From NCBI GenBank assembly GCA_964654695.1, contig CAZZKJ010000014.1, positions 1-51,048 on the forward strand: DNA of 51,048 nucleotides, read 5' to 3'. The position numbers and the translations under genes were made by a program. Shown here one piece after another: positions 9,091-18,341 of the stretch (positions are counted from its first letter, which is position 1; the number at the start of each line of letters is the position of its first letter). Under the pieces are notes generated by a model. That model ran no database searches, had not been told where the DNA came from, and was given only the letters and a program-made list of their open reading frames with translations. Origin of the DNA: CAZZKJ01 sp964654695 (GTDB lineage Bacteria; Krumholzibacteriota; Krumholzibacteriia; WVZY01).

Positions 9091-9120
9091 TTCCAATTGA
9101 ATGCGTATAACAGGTATAAT
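9091..9120 (+). promoter_or_regulatory. Possible promoter of the 6-bladed propeller gene
   Basis: A perfect -10 TATAAT (9115-9120) lies 32 bases before ATG 9152. Only a poor -35 (TTCCAA, 18-base spacer) precedes it. The spacing to the ribosome site AAAGGAG is reasonable. Confidence 0.45.
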
Positions 9121-9151
9121 TTCCCCACAATCAGAAAGGAGTTGAGTTGTT

Positions 9152-10495
9152 ATGGCTATTCATCTATCCGAGAAAGAAATCCGCATGAAACACATTTGTA
9201 AGACCAGGCCCCGCTGCCGGACCAATCTCCTGTTGGTTGTTTTTTTGCCGGTGCTTTTATTGGCGGGGGTCCTTCCCGTTTTCAGCGACCAGGCCGCGGC
9301 GGGTGAATGGAGGGGATCGAAAGAGATGCAGGACGGTGCTCTGCATATCCTCAATCCCGCCGAACCCATGGAAAAAAGAATCACCTCATCTCCAGCCGAG
9401 CAGTGGCGGCTGGGAGGAGAAACCGACGATGAAGATGAGTTTTTCGGATTAATAAGCCGGATTATCACGGATAAGAAAGGCAATGTTTATCTTCTCGACA
9501 CTCAGCTTTCCGAAGTAAAGATCTTCTCTCCAACAGGTGAGTTCCTAAGATCGATCGGACGCCAGGGAGAAGGACCCGGCGAGTTTCAAACTCCCGTGGG
9601 CATGTTCTTCACTCATGACGGCAACCTGGGTGTAATGCAGGTAGCCCCCGGGAAGATTGTGCTGTTGACACCTGAGGGGGAGCCCGCAGGAGAACATCCG
9701 GTGCCGGTATCGGAAGACGGTGGATTCCTCATTTTTCGCGGTGGTCTTTTCAAAGGCGACAACCTGGTTCTATCGGTATCGAAAAATTCATTTAGCGAAG
9801 GTCACTTCGCACAAAAGCAATACTTATGCAGTATCGATAAAACCGGCAAAGAGTTGGCCCGCTATCATGAAGAAACCGTATCTATCGATTTCGCCAACGC
9901 CGTCCTGGACGACTCAAAATGGAATAATTTCAACAATCGCTGGATGGTGGGGAAAGATGGAAAAGTTTATTCCAACACCGTGTATTCGAATTATTCTATT
10001 TCAGTATGGAATCCAGAAGGCAAGCTGGAAAAAGTCATTGAAAAAGAATATTCGCATCATAAGCGCAGTCAAAAGGAATTGGATTTGGTAAACAGCATAA
10101 TGTCTCTCTATTCAAGACAGGTCGCCAACGCCAAGGTAAAAATCAATCCCTTCAACAGCGATATCAATCAAATCTACGCGCGCGATGATGGCAGCTTGTG
10201 GGTTCTTTCCAGCTCGGGCTCCAGGGATAAACCCGATGCTGCTTTAGGTGTATTCGATGTATTTGACGAGAACGGCCGTTATGTCAAACAGGTCACCCTG
10301 ATGGGACAGGGAAATCCTGTTACGGACGGCTATTATTTCGTCGGAGACAGACTCTATGTTGTTACTTCTCTTCTACAGGCGTCGTTGGCTTTACAGGCCG
10401 GAGGGCAAGCTTTCGATATAGGCGAGGAAGAGCCTGGCCCCATGGAAGTGATTTGCTATAAGCTGGATCCGAATCTCGAAATCGCGCAGCATTAA
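9152..10495 (+). CDS. Exported 6-bladed beta-propeller protein
   Basis: 447 residues. An N-terminal hydrophobic segment (about 24-42, 'LLLVVFLPVLLLAGVLPV') with likely cleavage after 'AAA' points to export. The body has NHL/6-bladed propeller repeats: 'ISRIITDKKGNVYLLD' and 'VKIFSPTGEFLRSIGRQGEG' followed by 'PGEFQTPVG'. This 'G(R/K)xGxGPGEF' signature is common in 6-bladed propellers of Acidobacteria/Aminicenantes and FCB-type genomes. No enzymatic domain is visible and the ligand is unknown. AAAGGAG lies 10 bases before ATG 9152; a second ATG at 9185 is possible. A strong terminator follows at 10506, so the gene appears to be its own transcription unit. Confidence 0.88.
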   Translation: MAIHLSEKEIRMKHICKTRPRCRTNLLLVVFLPVLLLAGVLPVFSDQAAAGEWRGSKEMQDGALHILNPAEPMEKRITSSPAEQWRLGGETDDEDEFFGLISRIITDKKGNVYLLDTQLSEVKIFSPTGEFLRSIGRQGEGPGEFQTPVGMFFTHDGNLGVMQVAPGKIVLLTPEGEPAGEHPVPVSEDGGFLIFRGGLFKGDNLVLSVSKNSFSEGHFAQKQYLCSIDKTGKELARYHEETVSIDFANAVLDDSKWNNFNNRWMVGKDGKVYSNTVYSNYSISVWNPEGKLEKVIEKEYSHHKRSQKELDLVNSIMSLYSRQVANAKVKINPFNSDINQIYARDDGSLWVLSSSGSRDKPDAALGVFDVFDENGRYVKQVTLMGQGNPVTDGYYFVGDRLYVVTSLLQASLALQAGGQAFDIGEEEPGPMEVICYKLDPNLEIAQH

Positions 10496-10505
10496 GAGCA
10501 TCCTT

Positions 10506-10539
10506 CCGGCCCCAGCTCCACTAGGGCCGGTTACTTTTA
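10506..10539 (+). terminator. Intrinsic terminator after the propeller gene
   Basis: CCGGCCC (10506-10512) and GGGCCGG (10524-10530) make a 7-bp perfect GC stem with an 11-base loop, followed by TTACTTTTA. It ends only about 37 bases before the RND adaptor start. Confidence 0.8.
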
Positions 10540-10576
10540 TGAGCCGCCAATTAGATCGCTTAAGGAAGATACGATT

Positions 10577-11902
10577 ATGAAAAGATGCCACTTTTCCGCA
10601 GTATGTGCCGTTGCGCTATTCATGTTATTGCTTCTTTCGACATGCGGCGGCAAAACTGAATCGGGTGAAGCAAAAAGCGCAGAAGAAAAAAACTCTTTAA
10701 AATCATCTTCTATTGGCAAAAAAGCGGCTGAGAAGGAAACAACCGAAGGAAAAAGCGCAAAAAAAAGGAAGAAAAAACGCGAGAAAACCACATCCGTTCG
10801 GGTTTCTCCCGCAGTCAGATCAAACCTGATTATGCCGATCGTTGCCGAAGGAACAATTCGAGCAAGGCATTCCGCCGAAATCCATGCCGAAATAGAAGGG
10901 CGTCTTACCGGAATATTCGTACAAGAAGGCGGAAGCGTCAGGAAAGGGCAGCTGCTTGCAAAGATCGATGCCCGCGAATACGAAGTCGAAGCCGAGGAAG
11001 CGAGGGCCAAGTACCTTCAGGCGCTCAGCAGCCTGGCCGTCGAGGAGGATTCCCTTGGTACGCTTGAGATGCCCGAACTTCTTCGCAAAGCATCTCTTGA
11101 ACTGGAAAGACTCGAAAAAGCCGGTAAAATAAGCCGTGAAGAAAAGCTGCTGAAAGAAATTGCTCTTGATGTCGAAGCGCTTAAAAACGGAGCATACCGC
11201 GGCGATATTGTCGCTGCGAGGAGCGGGGTTTCCGCAGCCAGAACAGCCCTGGAACGCGCGCGGCTCAACCTGGAAAGAACCGAGATACGCTCTCCGTTCT
11301 CAGGCGTCATCACCGGTCTCAGATTGAGCGTTGGAGAACAGCTTTCAAAGGGTCAGTTGGTATGCAGCTTGATCAACAACAAAAATATCGAAGCCGAAGT
11401 CGGCGTACTCGAGTCGGACATGAGCGGCCTTGCCGCCGGCAGTCCCGCCCTGCTGGTTATACCTTCACTCGATGACACCCTGCACGTTAAAGTCGATGTT
11501 ATTAGTCCCCATTTCGATCAGAGCAGCAGAACCTGCCAGGTGCTTCTCCGCTTCCGCTCCAAAGACGGCCGGGCGAGACCGGGCATGTTCATAAAAGCCA
11601 TTATAGCCGGCAGAAAATTTAAGGATAAACTCCTGGTCCCCAAGGAAGCAATTATCACCAGAGATGGGCGCCCGCTTCTCTTCAAGGTAGATGACGGCAG
11701 AGCAAAATGGCTTTATGTCAAAATCGGACTTCATAATGATTACCTGGTCTCTATAGAAAGAATTCTTCAAGGCGGCGCTCTCTCCCCCGGCGATCTGGTC
11801 GTGATATCCGATCATCTTACGCTATCCCATGACGCTAAAATAAAAATCAAAAAGACCCTGCCCGTGTTCAATCCCTGGCAATCACGTGATAAGGTCGAAT
11901 AA
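10577..11902 (+). CDS. RND efflux periplasmic adaptor lipoprotein, set 1
   Basis: 441 residues. Lipoprotein signal with lipobox 'LSTC' (Cys near residue 23), then about 50 residues of Lys/Glu/Ser-rich linker ending in 'KKRKKKREK'. The membrane-fusion-protein core follows: barrel/lipoyl half ('AEIHAEIEGRLTGIFVQEGG', 'VRKGQLLAKIDAREYEVEA' in part), an alpha-helical hairpin (about 140-235), the second lipoyl half ('IRSPFSGVITGLRLSVGEQL') and a beta-barrel plus membrane-proximal domain ('RPGMFIKAII', 'VPKEAIITRDG'). It bridges an inner-membrane RND pump and an outer-membrane channel. The stop overlaps the permease ATG (TAATG), indicating coupled translation. AAGGAAG precedes the ATG. No TolC-type gene is in the set. 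Confidence 0.93.
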   Translation: MKRCHFSAVCAVALFMLLLLSTCGGKTESGEAKSAEEKNSLKSSSIGKKAAEKETTEGKSAKKRKKKREKTTSVRVSPAVRSNLIMPIVAEGTIRARHSAEIHAEIEGRLTGIFVQEGGSVRKGQLLAKIDAREYEVEAEEARAKYLQALSSLAVEEDSLGTLEMPELLRKASLELERLEKAGKISREEKLLKEIALDVEALKNGAYRGDIVAARSGVSAARTALERARLNLERTEIRSPFSGVITGLRLSVGEQLSKGQLVCSLINNKNIEAEVGVLESDMSGLAAGSPALLVIPSLDDTLHVKVDVISPHFDQSSRTCQVLLRFRSKDGRARPGMFIKAIIAGRKFKDKLLVPKEAIITRDGRPLLFKVDDGRAKWLYVKIGLHNDYLVSIERILQGGALSPGDLVVISDHLTLSHDAKIKIKKTLPVFNPWQSRDKVE

Positions 11903-14900
11903 TGCTTCGCCTTGTAATTCAACGTCCAATTGCAGTAAGCATGATTTTTCTCGCTTTGGTTCTGATTGGAGCTATAAGCTTTCAAAAACTGCCCGTAGAT
12001 CTTCTTCCTTCTATCACCTACCCCCGCCTTACTATAATAACGGAATATGAGGATATTCCCGCAGAGGATCTTGAGCGGTTGGTCACGGAACCCATTGAGG
12101 AAGTAGTAACTGCTCTTTCCGGTGCCAGGCGGGTTCTTTCCAGAACCCGCGAGGGCGTATCTATAATAACTGTCGAATACGAATGGGGCACGCAGATGGA
12201 TTTCGCCCATCTGCACTTGAGGGAAGCAGTAGATCGAGTTGCGTTTCGCGATGATTTTCCAGAGGCCGCCGATCGCCCGGTGATTTTGAGGTGGGACCCT
12301 TTATCCCGCCCGATTAGCATCCTTACCCTTTCCGGCAGCAGCCGCATGAAAGCACTCACAGAATTCGCAACTGAGGTGGTAAAGCCCGCCCTGCAGCAGG
12401 TCGAAGGCTTAAGCCAGGCGGAAGTCGTAGGAGGAGAGGACAGGGAAATTGTCGTGCAACCTGATCGCGGCAAAATGGCCATATACGGGATCACCATCGA
12501 AAACATAAGCCAGGCGCTGTCTCGAAGCAATATCTCGTTTCCGGGAGGCAAAATCAAAAAAGGGCCGCTGCATCTGAGCCTGCGCATATCCGGAGAGTTC
12601 GAATCCCTGGATGAAATCGCGGATACCGATATCATCCGGCCGGGTCGGACGCCTATTCACGTATCCGATGTCGCCGAAGTGCTTGATACCACCAAGGAAC
12701 AGGAAGGGGCCACGCTCCTCGGCAGCGAGCCGGTGGTTTCCCTGCTTTTATACAAAGAGCCTGAAGCCAACACAATCCAGGTTTCCAAAGGTGTCGATAA
12801 ATCTCTGGAGATTCTTCAAAAAGATTATACCGACTTCAAATACGAATTCGTTTACAGAGATGCTGCTTACGTACGCGCTTCGTTTATGGGCCTGGTTCAA
12901 TCCCTTATCTTCGGCGCAGTATTGGCTTTTCTTGTGCTTTTCTTTTTTCTCAGGGATTTCAGAAGCCCCATCGTAGTTGGAATATCGATTCCGGTTTCAA
13001 TCATGATAACTTTTGCGCTTCTTTATTTCGGCAAAGTAAAACTTAATCTGATGAGCTTGGGAGGACTGTCGCTCGCTGCCGGTATGCTTGTTGATAACGC
13101 TATCGTCGTTATGGAAAACATAAACCGCCATCTGGACACGGCCTTATCGTCAAGCAATTCGCCGGTAAACGGCGGGATAAGCCATCGAAGAACAAAAGCG
13201 GCTGCAGCTCAAAGAGGCACCAGCGAAGTGGCGCGCCCGGTCTTCGCTGCGACTCTTACGACAGTAGCTGTATTCTTCCCCGTCGTATATGTGCCGGGTA
13301 TTGCCGGGGCTTTTTTCCGCGACCAGGCTCTGGCGGTTACATTCTCTCTTCTTGTTTCCATTGCCGCCGCTCTTCTTCTCCAGCCCATGCTCTCCGCAAG
13401 GGTTCTTTCACACCACCAGGGTTCACCAGTAAATATTTTTGGTATTTTTGACCGCATTTTTTCCTCGTTTTACCGTTTTTATCATCGCCGCCTGATTTCT
13501 TCCCTGCAAAGACCTGTTTTGATGATTTCGGCAATGCTGGTTTTATTGGGTCTGGCGGCGATATTGGGGTACAAGACCGAACGGAGCTTTATGCCCGAAA
13601 GAAGCTCCGGGGATTTCGCTATTGATATGGAACTGCCTAACGGCACTCCGCTCGAAGAAACCACGAATAGAATTGCCGGTTTCGCGGAATGGCTTGGAAA
13701 TGACCCAAATGTAAGCCATGTATTCAGCAAAATCGGACGCACCGAAAGAACGATAGCTTCTTTAAAAGAATTTTCAGGTCCAAATTCCGCGCATTTGAGA
13801 GTGATTATGAAACCCTCAAGAAGTGCTCATGCAAGAAGCATGGAACTCCAGAAGCGCACCTCAGAGAAACTCCGTGCAATTCCAGGAACCAGGTTCGGTT
13901 TTCGGGATGAAGGCATAGGACTTGAAGAAATTCTCGGCACTGAAAGCGGAGCGTTCAGTATCGGAATCATTTCAGAAAATGCAATTGAAGGCCTCAACGT
14001 AGCAGAAAGGCTGGTTATGAGCCTGTCGGCAGCTGATGAGTTCGATAATATTCATATCGATCGCGTCTTGGGCACTCCCAATCTTGTAGTCAGATTGGAC
14101 AATGATGAAATAATCCGCAAAGGCCTTTCTCCGGACAACGTGGCAAGAGAACTAAGAAACCGTATCAAAGGCATCGAGGCCACTACTTATAACGAGGTGG
14201 ATCAAAGGATTGATATTGCGGTGCGTATTGATCGTTCAGAAAGCAGGAATATAGAGGCGGCCTTGAACTCCTCGTTGAAACCCGGCAATGCGAATCCGGT
14301 CAAACTCGGAAGCCTCGTCGATCTATCCGAAGAGGTACCGGTCCGCGAACTGAGCCGCCGCAACCAAAGGCCGATGGTTACCATAACAAGCAGCCTGCAT
14401 GATGCTTCCTCCGATGAAGCATGGAAGCAAATAAAAACGGCCTCAGCAAAGCTCGACCTTCCCCCGGGCGTAACCCTCGTACAGGGCAGCGAACGTGAAG
14501 AGATGCTGCGCAGTATGCATGATCTATCCTGGGCCATGCTTTTGGCCGTGCTGCTGGTATATGTTATACTTGCAGCGCAATTCGAATCCTTCATCGACCC
14601 CCTTCTGATAGCATCCATAATTCCCCTAGGGCTTGCAGGTGCATTGATAACCATTTGGGTCAGCGGGCAGACGATAAATATGTTGTCCATAATAGGAATG
14701 GTGGCTCTTCTGGGCATCGCAGTAAATGATGCCATAATTAAAATAGACGCCATCAAAAGACTCATGTCGGAAGGAATGGAAGGTTATAAGGCCATACTGG
14801 AAGCCAGCAGGCTCCGTTTCAGACCGATTCTTATGACGAGTGTTACGACCATTCTGGCCATGCTCCCCATGGCAATCGGACTTGGTACCGGCGAGCAACT

Positions 14901-15012
14901 TCAGCGGCCGCTGGCTTTGACTATTATAGGCGGATTATTCTTGACCACGACTTTAACGTTAATATATACACCTCTGCTGTTTATGCTGGTTCACCGCATA
15001 CGGAGAATCTAA
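11902..15012 (+). CDS. RND family efflux permease, set 1, first permease
   Basis: 1036 residues, standard for HAE-type RND pumps: TM1 at the N terminus, a large periplasmic loop, TM2-6, a second loop, TM8-12. The family N-terminal pattern 'LPVDLLPSITYPRLTI' is present. In TM4 'GMLVDNAIVV' keeps the first proton-relay Asp (D398) but has Asn at the second (N399). In TM10 'GIAVNDAIIKID' has Asn (N942) where AcrB has Lys940. The protein is closest in style to the broad 'VDN/VNN' RND branch, whose substrates are poorly known. It is translationally coupled to the adaptor upstream, and the next permease starts 2 bases after its stop, so the two permeases may form a mixed trimer as MdtB and MdtC do (inference). 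Confidence 0.94.
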   Translation: MLRLVIQRPIAVSMIFLALVLIGAISFQKLPVDLLPSITYPRLTIITEYEDIPAEDLERLVTEPIEEVVTALSGARRVLSRTREGVSIITVEYEWGTQMDFAHLHLREAVDRVAFRDDFPEAADRPVILRWDPLSRPISILTLSGSSRMKALTEFATEVVKPALQQVEGLSQAEVVGGEDREIVVQPDRGKMAIYGITIENISQALSRSNISFPGGKIKKGPLHLSLRISGEFESLDEIADTDIIRPGRTPIHVSDVAEVLDTTKEQEGATLLGSEPVVSLLLYKEPEANTIQVSKGVDKSLEILQKDYTDFKYEFVYRDAAYVRASFMGLVQSLIFGAVLAFLVLFFFLRDFRSPIVVGISIPVSIMITFALLYFGKVKLNLMSLGGLSLAAGMLVDNAIVVMENINRHLDTALSSSNSPVNGGISHRRTKAAAAQRGTSEVARPVFAATLTTVAVFFPVVYVPGIAGAFFRDQALAVTFSLLVSIAAALLLQPMLSARVLSHHQGSPVNIFGIFDRIFSSFYRFYHRRLISSLQRPVLMISAMLVLLGLAAILGYKTERSFMPERSSGDFAIDMELPNGTPLEETTNRIAGFAEWLGNDPNVSHVFSKIGRTERTIASLKEFSGPNSAHLRVIMKPSRSAHARSMELQKRTSEKLRAIPGTRFGFRDEGIGLEEILGTESGAFSIGIISENAIEGLNVAERLVMSLSAADEFDNIHIDRVLGTPNLVVRLDNDEIIRKGLSPDNVARELRNRIKGIEATTYNEVDQRIDIAVRIDRSESRNIEAALNSSLKPGNANPVKLGSLVDLSEEVPVRELSRRNQRPMVTITSSLHDASSDEAWKQIKTASAKLDLPPGVTLVQGSEREEMLRSMHDLSWAMLLAVLLVYVILAAQFESFIDPLLIASIIPLGLAGALITIWVSGQTINMLSIIGMVALLGIAVNDAIIKIDAIKRLMSEGMEGYKAILEASRLRFRPILMTSVTTILAMLPMAIGLGTGEQLQRPLALTIIGGLFLTTTLTLIYTPLLFMLVHRIRRI

Positions 15013-15014
15013 TC

Positions 15015-18000
15015 ATGACCCGCTACTTTGTTCGACATCCTGTAACCACATGGATGATTTTTGTCGCTTTTCTGCTTTTGGGAGTTTACTCGCTGCCGCG
15101 TCTGCAGGTTGAAGCAATACCCGAGGTTGATCTGCCAACCCTAACTATACAAACCACATGGAATGGCGCATCCCCTCTTGCAATTCAGCGATCGATTACT
15201 ATTCCGATTGAGGAGGCGGTTCAGAAGGTTCGCGGAGTCGAAAACGTAAAATCAACCAGCAGGTCCAGCCGTTCACAGGTCGAAGTGTCTTTCAGACGCA
15301 CCGTGGATATTGATTTCGCAAGGGTGGAACTCAATGAACAACTGGGATCGGTCAGGCGCGGTCTTCCACTCAACGCCGGTCAGCCGCAGATACTTCCCTA
15401 CATTCCGGAGGAATTCAGAACCGAACAATTTTTTACATTCAGCCTGGAATCTTCCCTGGACGCAAACGAGCTCAGGGAAATGGCGGAAACATGGGTTAGC
15501 CCTCAGCTTCTTGCCCTGGACGGCGTAGCCGATGCCCGGGTCATGGGCGGTGCGCGAAGTTTGCTCAAGATTATTCTTGATCGCCGCAAGCTTGATCTCT
15601 ACGGAATAACACCCGATGAAGTTTTTACGTCACTCGACAGGCTCGATGAATTAGCCGGCGCCGGTGTCATCCGTGAAGATGGAATGGAAAAACTCGTTTC
15701 CCTCCGAAACCGCGTTAATCTCTCCCATCTAAAGAACGCCGTTATAACCCAGCGCGGCTCCAGAACATTCACACTTGGAATGATTGCAGAGATCAGGCCC
15801 GATTACGAAGATCCGGTTTACCTCGTTCGAGCCAACACCCACAACGTTGTCCAGATATCGGTTGAAAAGCGCAGCGGTTCCAACACTATCGCGGTGAGCA
15901 GGACACTCCGGAATGCTCTTCCCAAATTACAAAATAGCGTGCCTTTTTCAGTCAGATTCGACATTGACAGCGACCAGGGCGAAGAATTAGAGCAAAAACT
16001 CAGAGAGCTTATTTATCGTTCTTTCGTTATTCTTGGGCTTTTATTCCTTCTACTGATTATATCGCTTCGCCAGATAAAGCTGACCACTATTATCACCGGT
16101 TCGATTATTTTCGCTGTTGTTATTACTCTCAGTTTATTTTATTTCTTTGGCATCTCGGTTAATTTTATCACCATTAGCGGACTAACCGTTTGCTTTGGGA
16201 TGATACTCGACAACAGCATTCTTGTTCTCGATGCCATTCACAGGCGCTTGACTTTTCTCAACCGCGCTGAAGAGGCCGATCTAACGCGTAAAAGCAAATT
16301 AAAAATCGCACTGGAAACCGTAATCGGCGGCACGGAAGAAGTGCTTTTCCCAATTCTTGGAACTACTCTTACGACCATGGTTGCCTTTGCCTCTTTTATA
16401 TTCCTTTCCGGTCGGCTTGCGCTCTATTACATTCCTCTCGCGGTTTCGGTGGCAACGGCACTTGGCGCTTCTTTATTTGTAGCGTTTGGATGGGTTCCGG
16501 TAGTACTCCATGACTGGTGGGCCATTCCGCGAATCAGACGTTCGCATGACGGTGTCAAAGACATCCGGGGACGCGAGGAATTAAGCGAATATATAGATGA
16601 ACTGCCGGATTTAACGGCCAAATTATCATGGTTTGAAAAAATAGTCGAGTTCAGTCAGCGTCTTTGGTGGGTGTGCGTCCCGGTAATGCTCGCACTTTTT
16701 GTCTGGGGATGGCATGTTTACGATGCGAAAGTCCTCAAAGGAGGCTTTTGGCGTATGCCCGACCAGGAAGAACTGATAGCATATCTCGAAATGCCTTCGG
16801 GAACGGATATCGTTTTAACTTCCGAAACATTTATGAAATTTGAAAACCGCTTGAAACCCCTGCCGAATGGGATCAAAATGCGGTCCCAAACCTGGGGTAA
16901 TCAGGCCTACATGAGCATCGAGTTCAGCGACTCCCTGATCAAGACCGAGATCCCCATGTATTTCAGAACTCTTCTTATGGATGAAGCGGATCAGCTTGGA
17001 GGATCCTCGGTGTATATCGCGGGATTCTCAAATACACCTTACATAAAGGGATCATTCCAAGGTTCTGCTTTAAATTCGCTGATAAAATTGACGGGATATA
17101 ATTCGAAAATACTGAAGGAGATCGCTGAGAATACGCTCGAACATATACAAAAAAACCGCAGGGTGCGAAACGTTCGAATAACTACAGGTGCTCGTTTTGT
17201 TCGCACCTTTCAAGACGAAGTCGTTATATCGCTCAACAGGAAAATACTCGCCGCGCACGGCTTAAGCATTCTAGAAGTAGTGCAGCACATTCGCCGCCTC
17301 CTTGGAGTCGATATTCCTTGGACAATGTTGATCGACGGCCAACATGAACGTCTCCAATTGAGCTTCAGCGATTCAGATAATCTTGATTACAGTGACGCGG
17401 TCCAAACTGTCATCACGAATTCAAACGGCGAAAAACTGCGGCTTGCGGACTTAATTACTGTTGCCACCAAGCCGCTTTCCGGCGCCATAGTAAGAGAAAA
17501 CCAGAAATACTCTTCATTCATTAACTGGGAATATGTAGGAACTGAAAGCATGCGCCAGGCATATCTCAAGAAAGTCCTCGGCAGCTTTGATCTTCCCTAC
17601 GGATATTCCGCCGAAGAATCCGAGCGCGAATTCTTCTCGCCCGAAGAGGAGGAAGAACTGGTTCTGACACTGGTCCTGGCGCTCGCATTCATATTCATGG
17701 TCCTGGCCGCGTTGTTTGAAAGCATTTCCCTGCCATTTCTTGTGCTGCTTTCCGTTCCCATGTCGATGGTGGGAGTGTTTTTGGCGTTTTGGTGGACGGA
17801 TTCCACTTTTGATTCTTCGGCCCGGATAGGTTTGATTCTATTGTTCGGTATCGTAGTGAATAACGCTATTCTTCTCATAAGCCGGTTCAGAACTGAATCT
17901 TCAAAAATACTTAAGCTCCGTTTACCCAGCGATCCCGGTAAAAATGGAGCCTTCTTCAATGGAATGAAAAAAGAATCGGGAGGAAGCGACCTGTGGCTTC

Positions 18001-18311
18001 TTCCGTCCGATGAAAGACCTTCGCTGCTGCAAAAGGCCGTCGCCAGGGCCGTTAAGATACGTCTTCGCTCAATACTGCTTACGAGTTCCACCACCATGGT
18101 GGGACTCGCTCCGCTTTTGATACATTTCAGGGAAACCCAGGATAAGGACATTTGGGAAAACCTGGCACTTGCTTCCATAGGAGGACTGGCATCGAGCACA
18201 CTTCTCCTCCTGCTGATGCTGCCTCCTGCCTACTACTTTTGCGTAAGGCTTAACTGGCTGTGGCGAAGTTTCCTACACCGCGTCCGTGGAAAACAAGAGA
18301 TGCAGCCGTAA
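15015..18311 (+). CDS. RND family efflux permease, set 1, second permease
   Basis: 1098 residues, longer than its neighbour. RND architecture with twelve predicted TM helices. TM4 reads 'GMILDNSILVLDAI' (D399, N400) and TM10 'GIVVNNAILLISRFR' (N949-N950). The extra length comes largely from a cytoplasmic insertion after TM6 (around residues 510-545, 'DVKDIRGREELSEYIDELPD'-like charged stretch) and another after TM10 ('RLPSDPGKNGAFFNGMKK' and 'SGGSDLWLLPSDERPS'). It is clearly divergent from the first permease rather than a recent duplicate. GGAG lies 9 bases before ATG 15015, within the end of the upstream gene. The C terminus ends in a short basic tail, and the gene converges on the tricorn-like gene with 30 bp between stops. 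Confidence 0.93.
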   Translation: MTRYFVRHPVTTWMIFVAFLLLGVYSLPRLQVEAIPEVDLPTLTIQTTWNGASPLAIQRSITIPIEEAVQKVRGVENVKSTSRSSRSQVEVSFRRTVDIDFARVELNEQLGSVRRGLPLNAGQPQILPYIPEEFRTEQFFTFSLESSLDANELREMAETWVSPQLLALDGVADARVMGGARSLLKIILDRRKLDLYGITPDEVFTSLDRLDELAGAGVIREDGMEKLVSLRNRVNLSHLKNAVITQRGSRTFTLGMIAEIRPDYEDPVYLVRANTHNVVQISVEKRSGSNTIAVSRTLRNALPKLQNSVPFSVRFDIDSDQGEELEQKLRELIYRSFVILGLLFLLLIISLRQIKLTTIITGSIIFAVVITLSLFYFFGISVNFITISGLTVCFGMILDNSILVLDAIHRRLTFLNRAEEADLTRKSKLKIALETVIGGTEEVLFPILGTTLTTMVAFASFIFLSGRLALYYIPLAVSVATALGASLFVAFGWVPVVLHDWWAIPRIRRSHDGVKDIRGREELSEYIDELPDLTAKLSWFEKIVEFSQRLWWVCVPVMLALFVWGWHVYDAKVLKGGFWRMPDQEELIAYLEMPSGTDIVLTSETFMKFENRLKPLPNGIKMRSQTWGNQAYMSIEFSDSLIKTEIPMYFRTLLMDEADQLGGSSVYIAGFSNTPYIKGSFQGSALNSLIKLTGYNSKILKEIAENTLEHIQKNRRVRNVRITTGARFVRTFQDEVVISLNRKILAAHGLSILEVVQHIRRLLGVDIPWTMLIDGQHERLQLSFSDSDNLDYSDAVQTVITNSNGEKLRLADLITVATKPLSGAIVRENQKYSSFINWEYVGTESMRQAYLKKVLGSFDLPYGYSAEESEREFFSPEEEEELVLTLVLALAFIFMVLAALFESISLPFLVLLSVPMSMVGVFLAFWWTDSTFDSSARIGLILLFGIVVNNAILLISRFRTESSKILKLRLPSDPGKNGAFFNGMKKESGGSDLWLLPSDERPSLLQKAVARAVKIRLRSILLTSSTTMVGLAPLLIHFRETQDKDIWENLALASIGGLASSTLLLLLMLPPAYYFCVRLNWLWRSFLHRVRGKQEMQP

Positions 18312-18341
18312 CGCGGATCGTGCCTCCGGCCGATCGGGTTT

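Noticed and set aside
14202..14765. 187-residue minus-strand frame, and similar long frames opposite the RND genes
   Set aside because: Antisense shadows of conserved permease sequence with Ser/Arg-rich translations typical of reverse frames.
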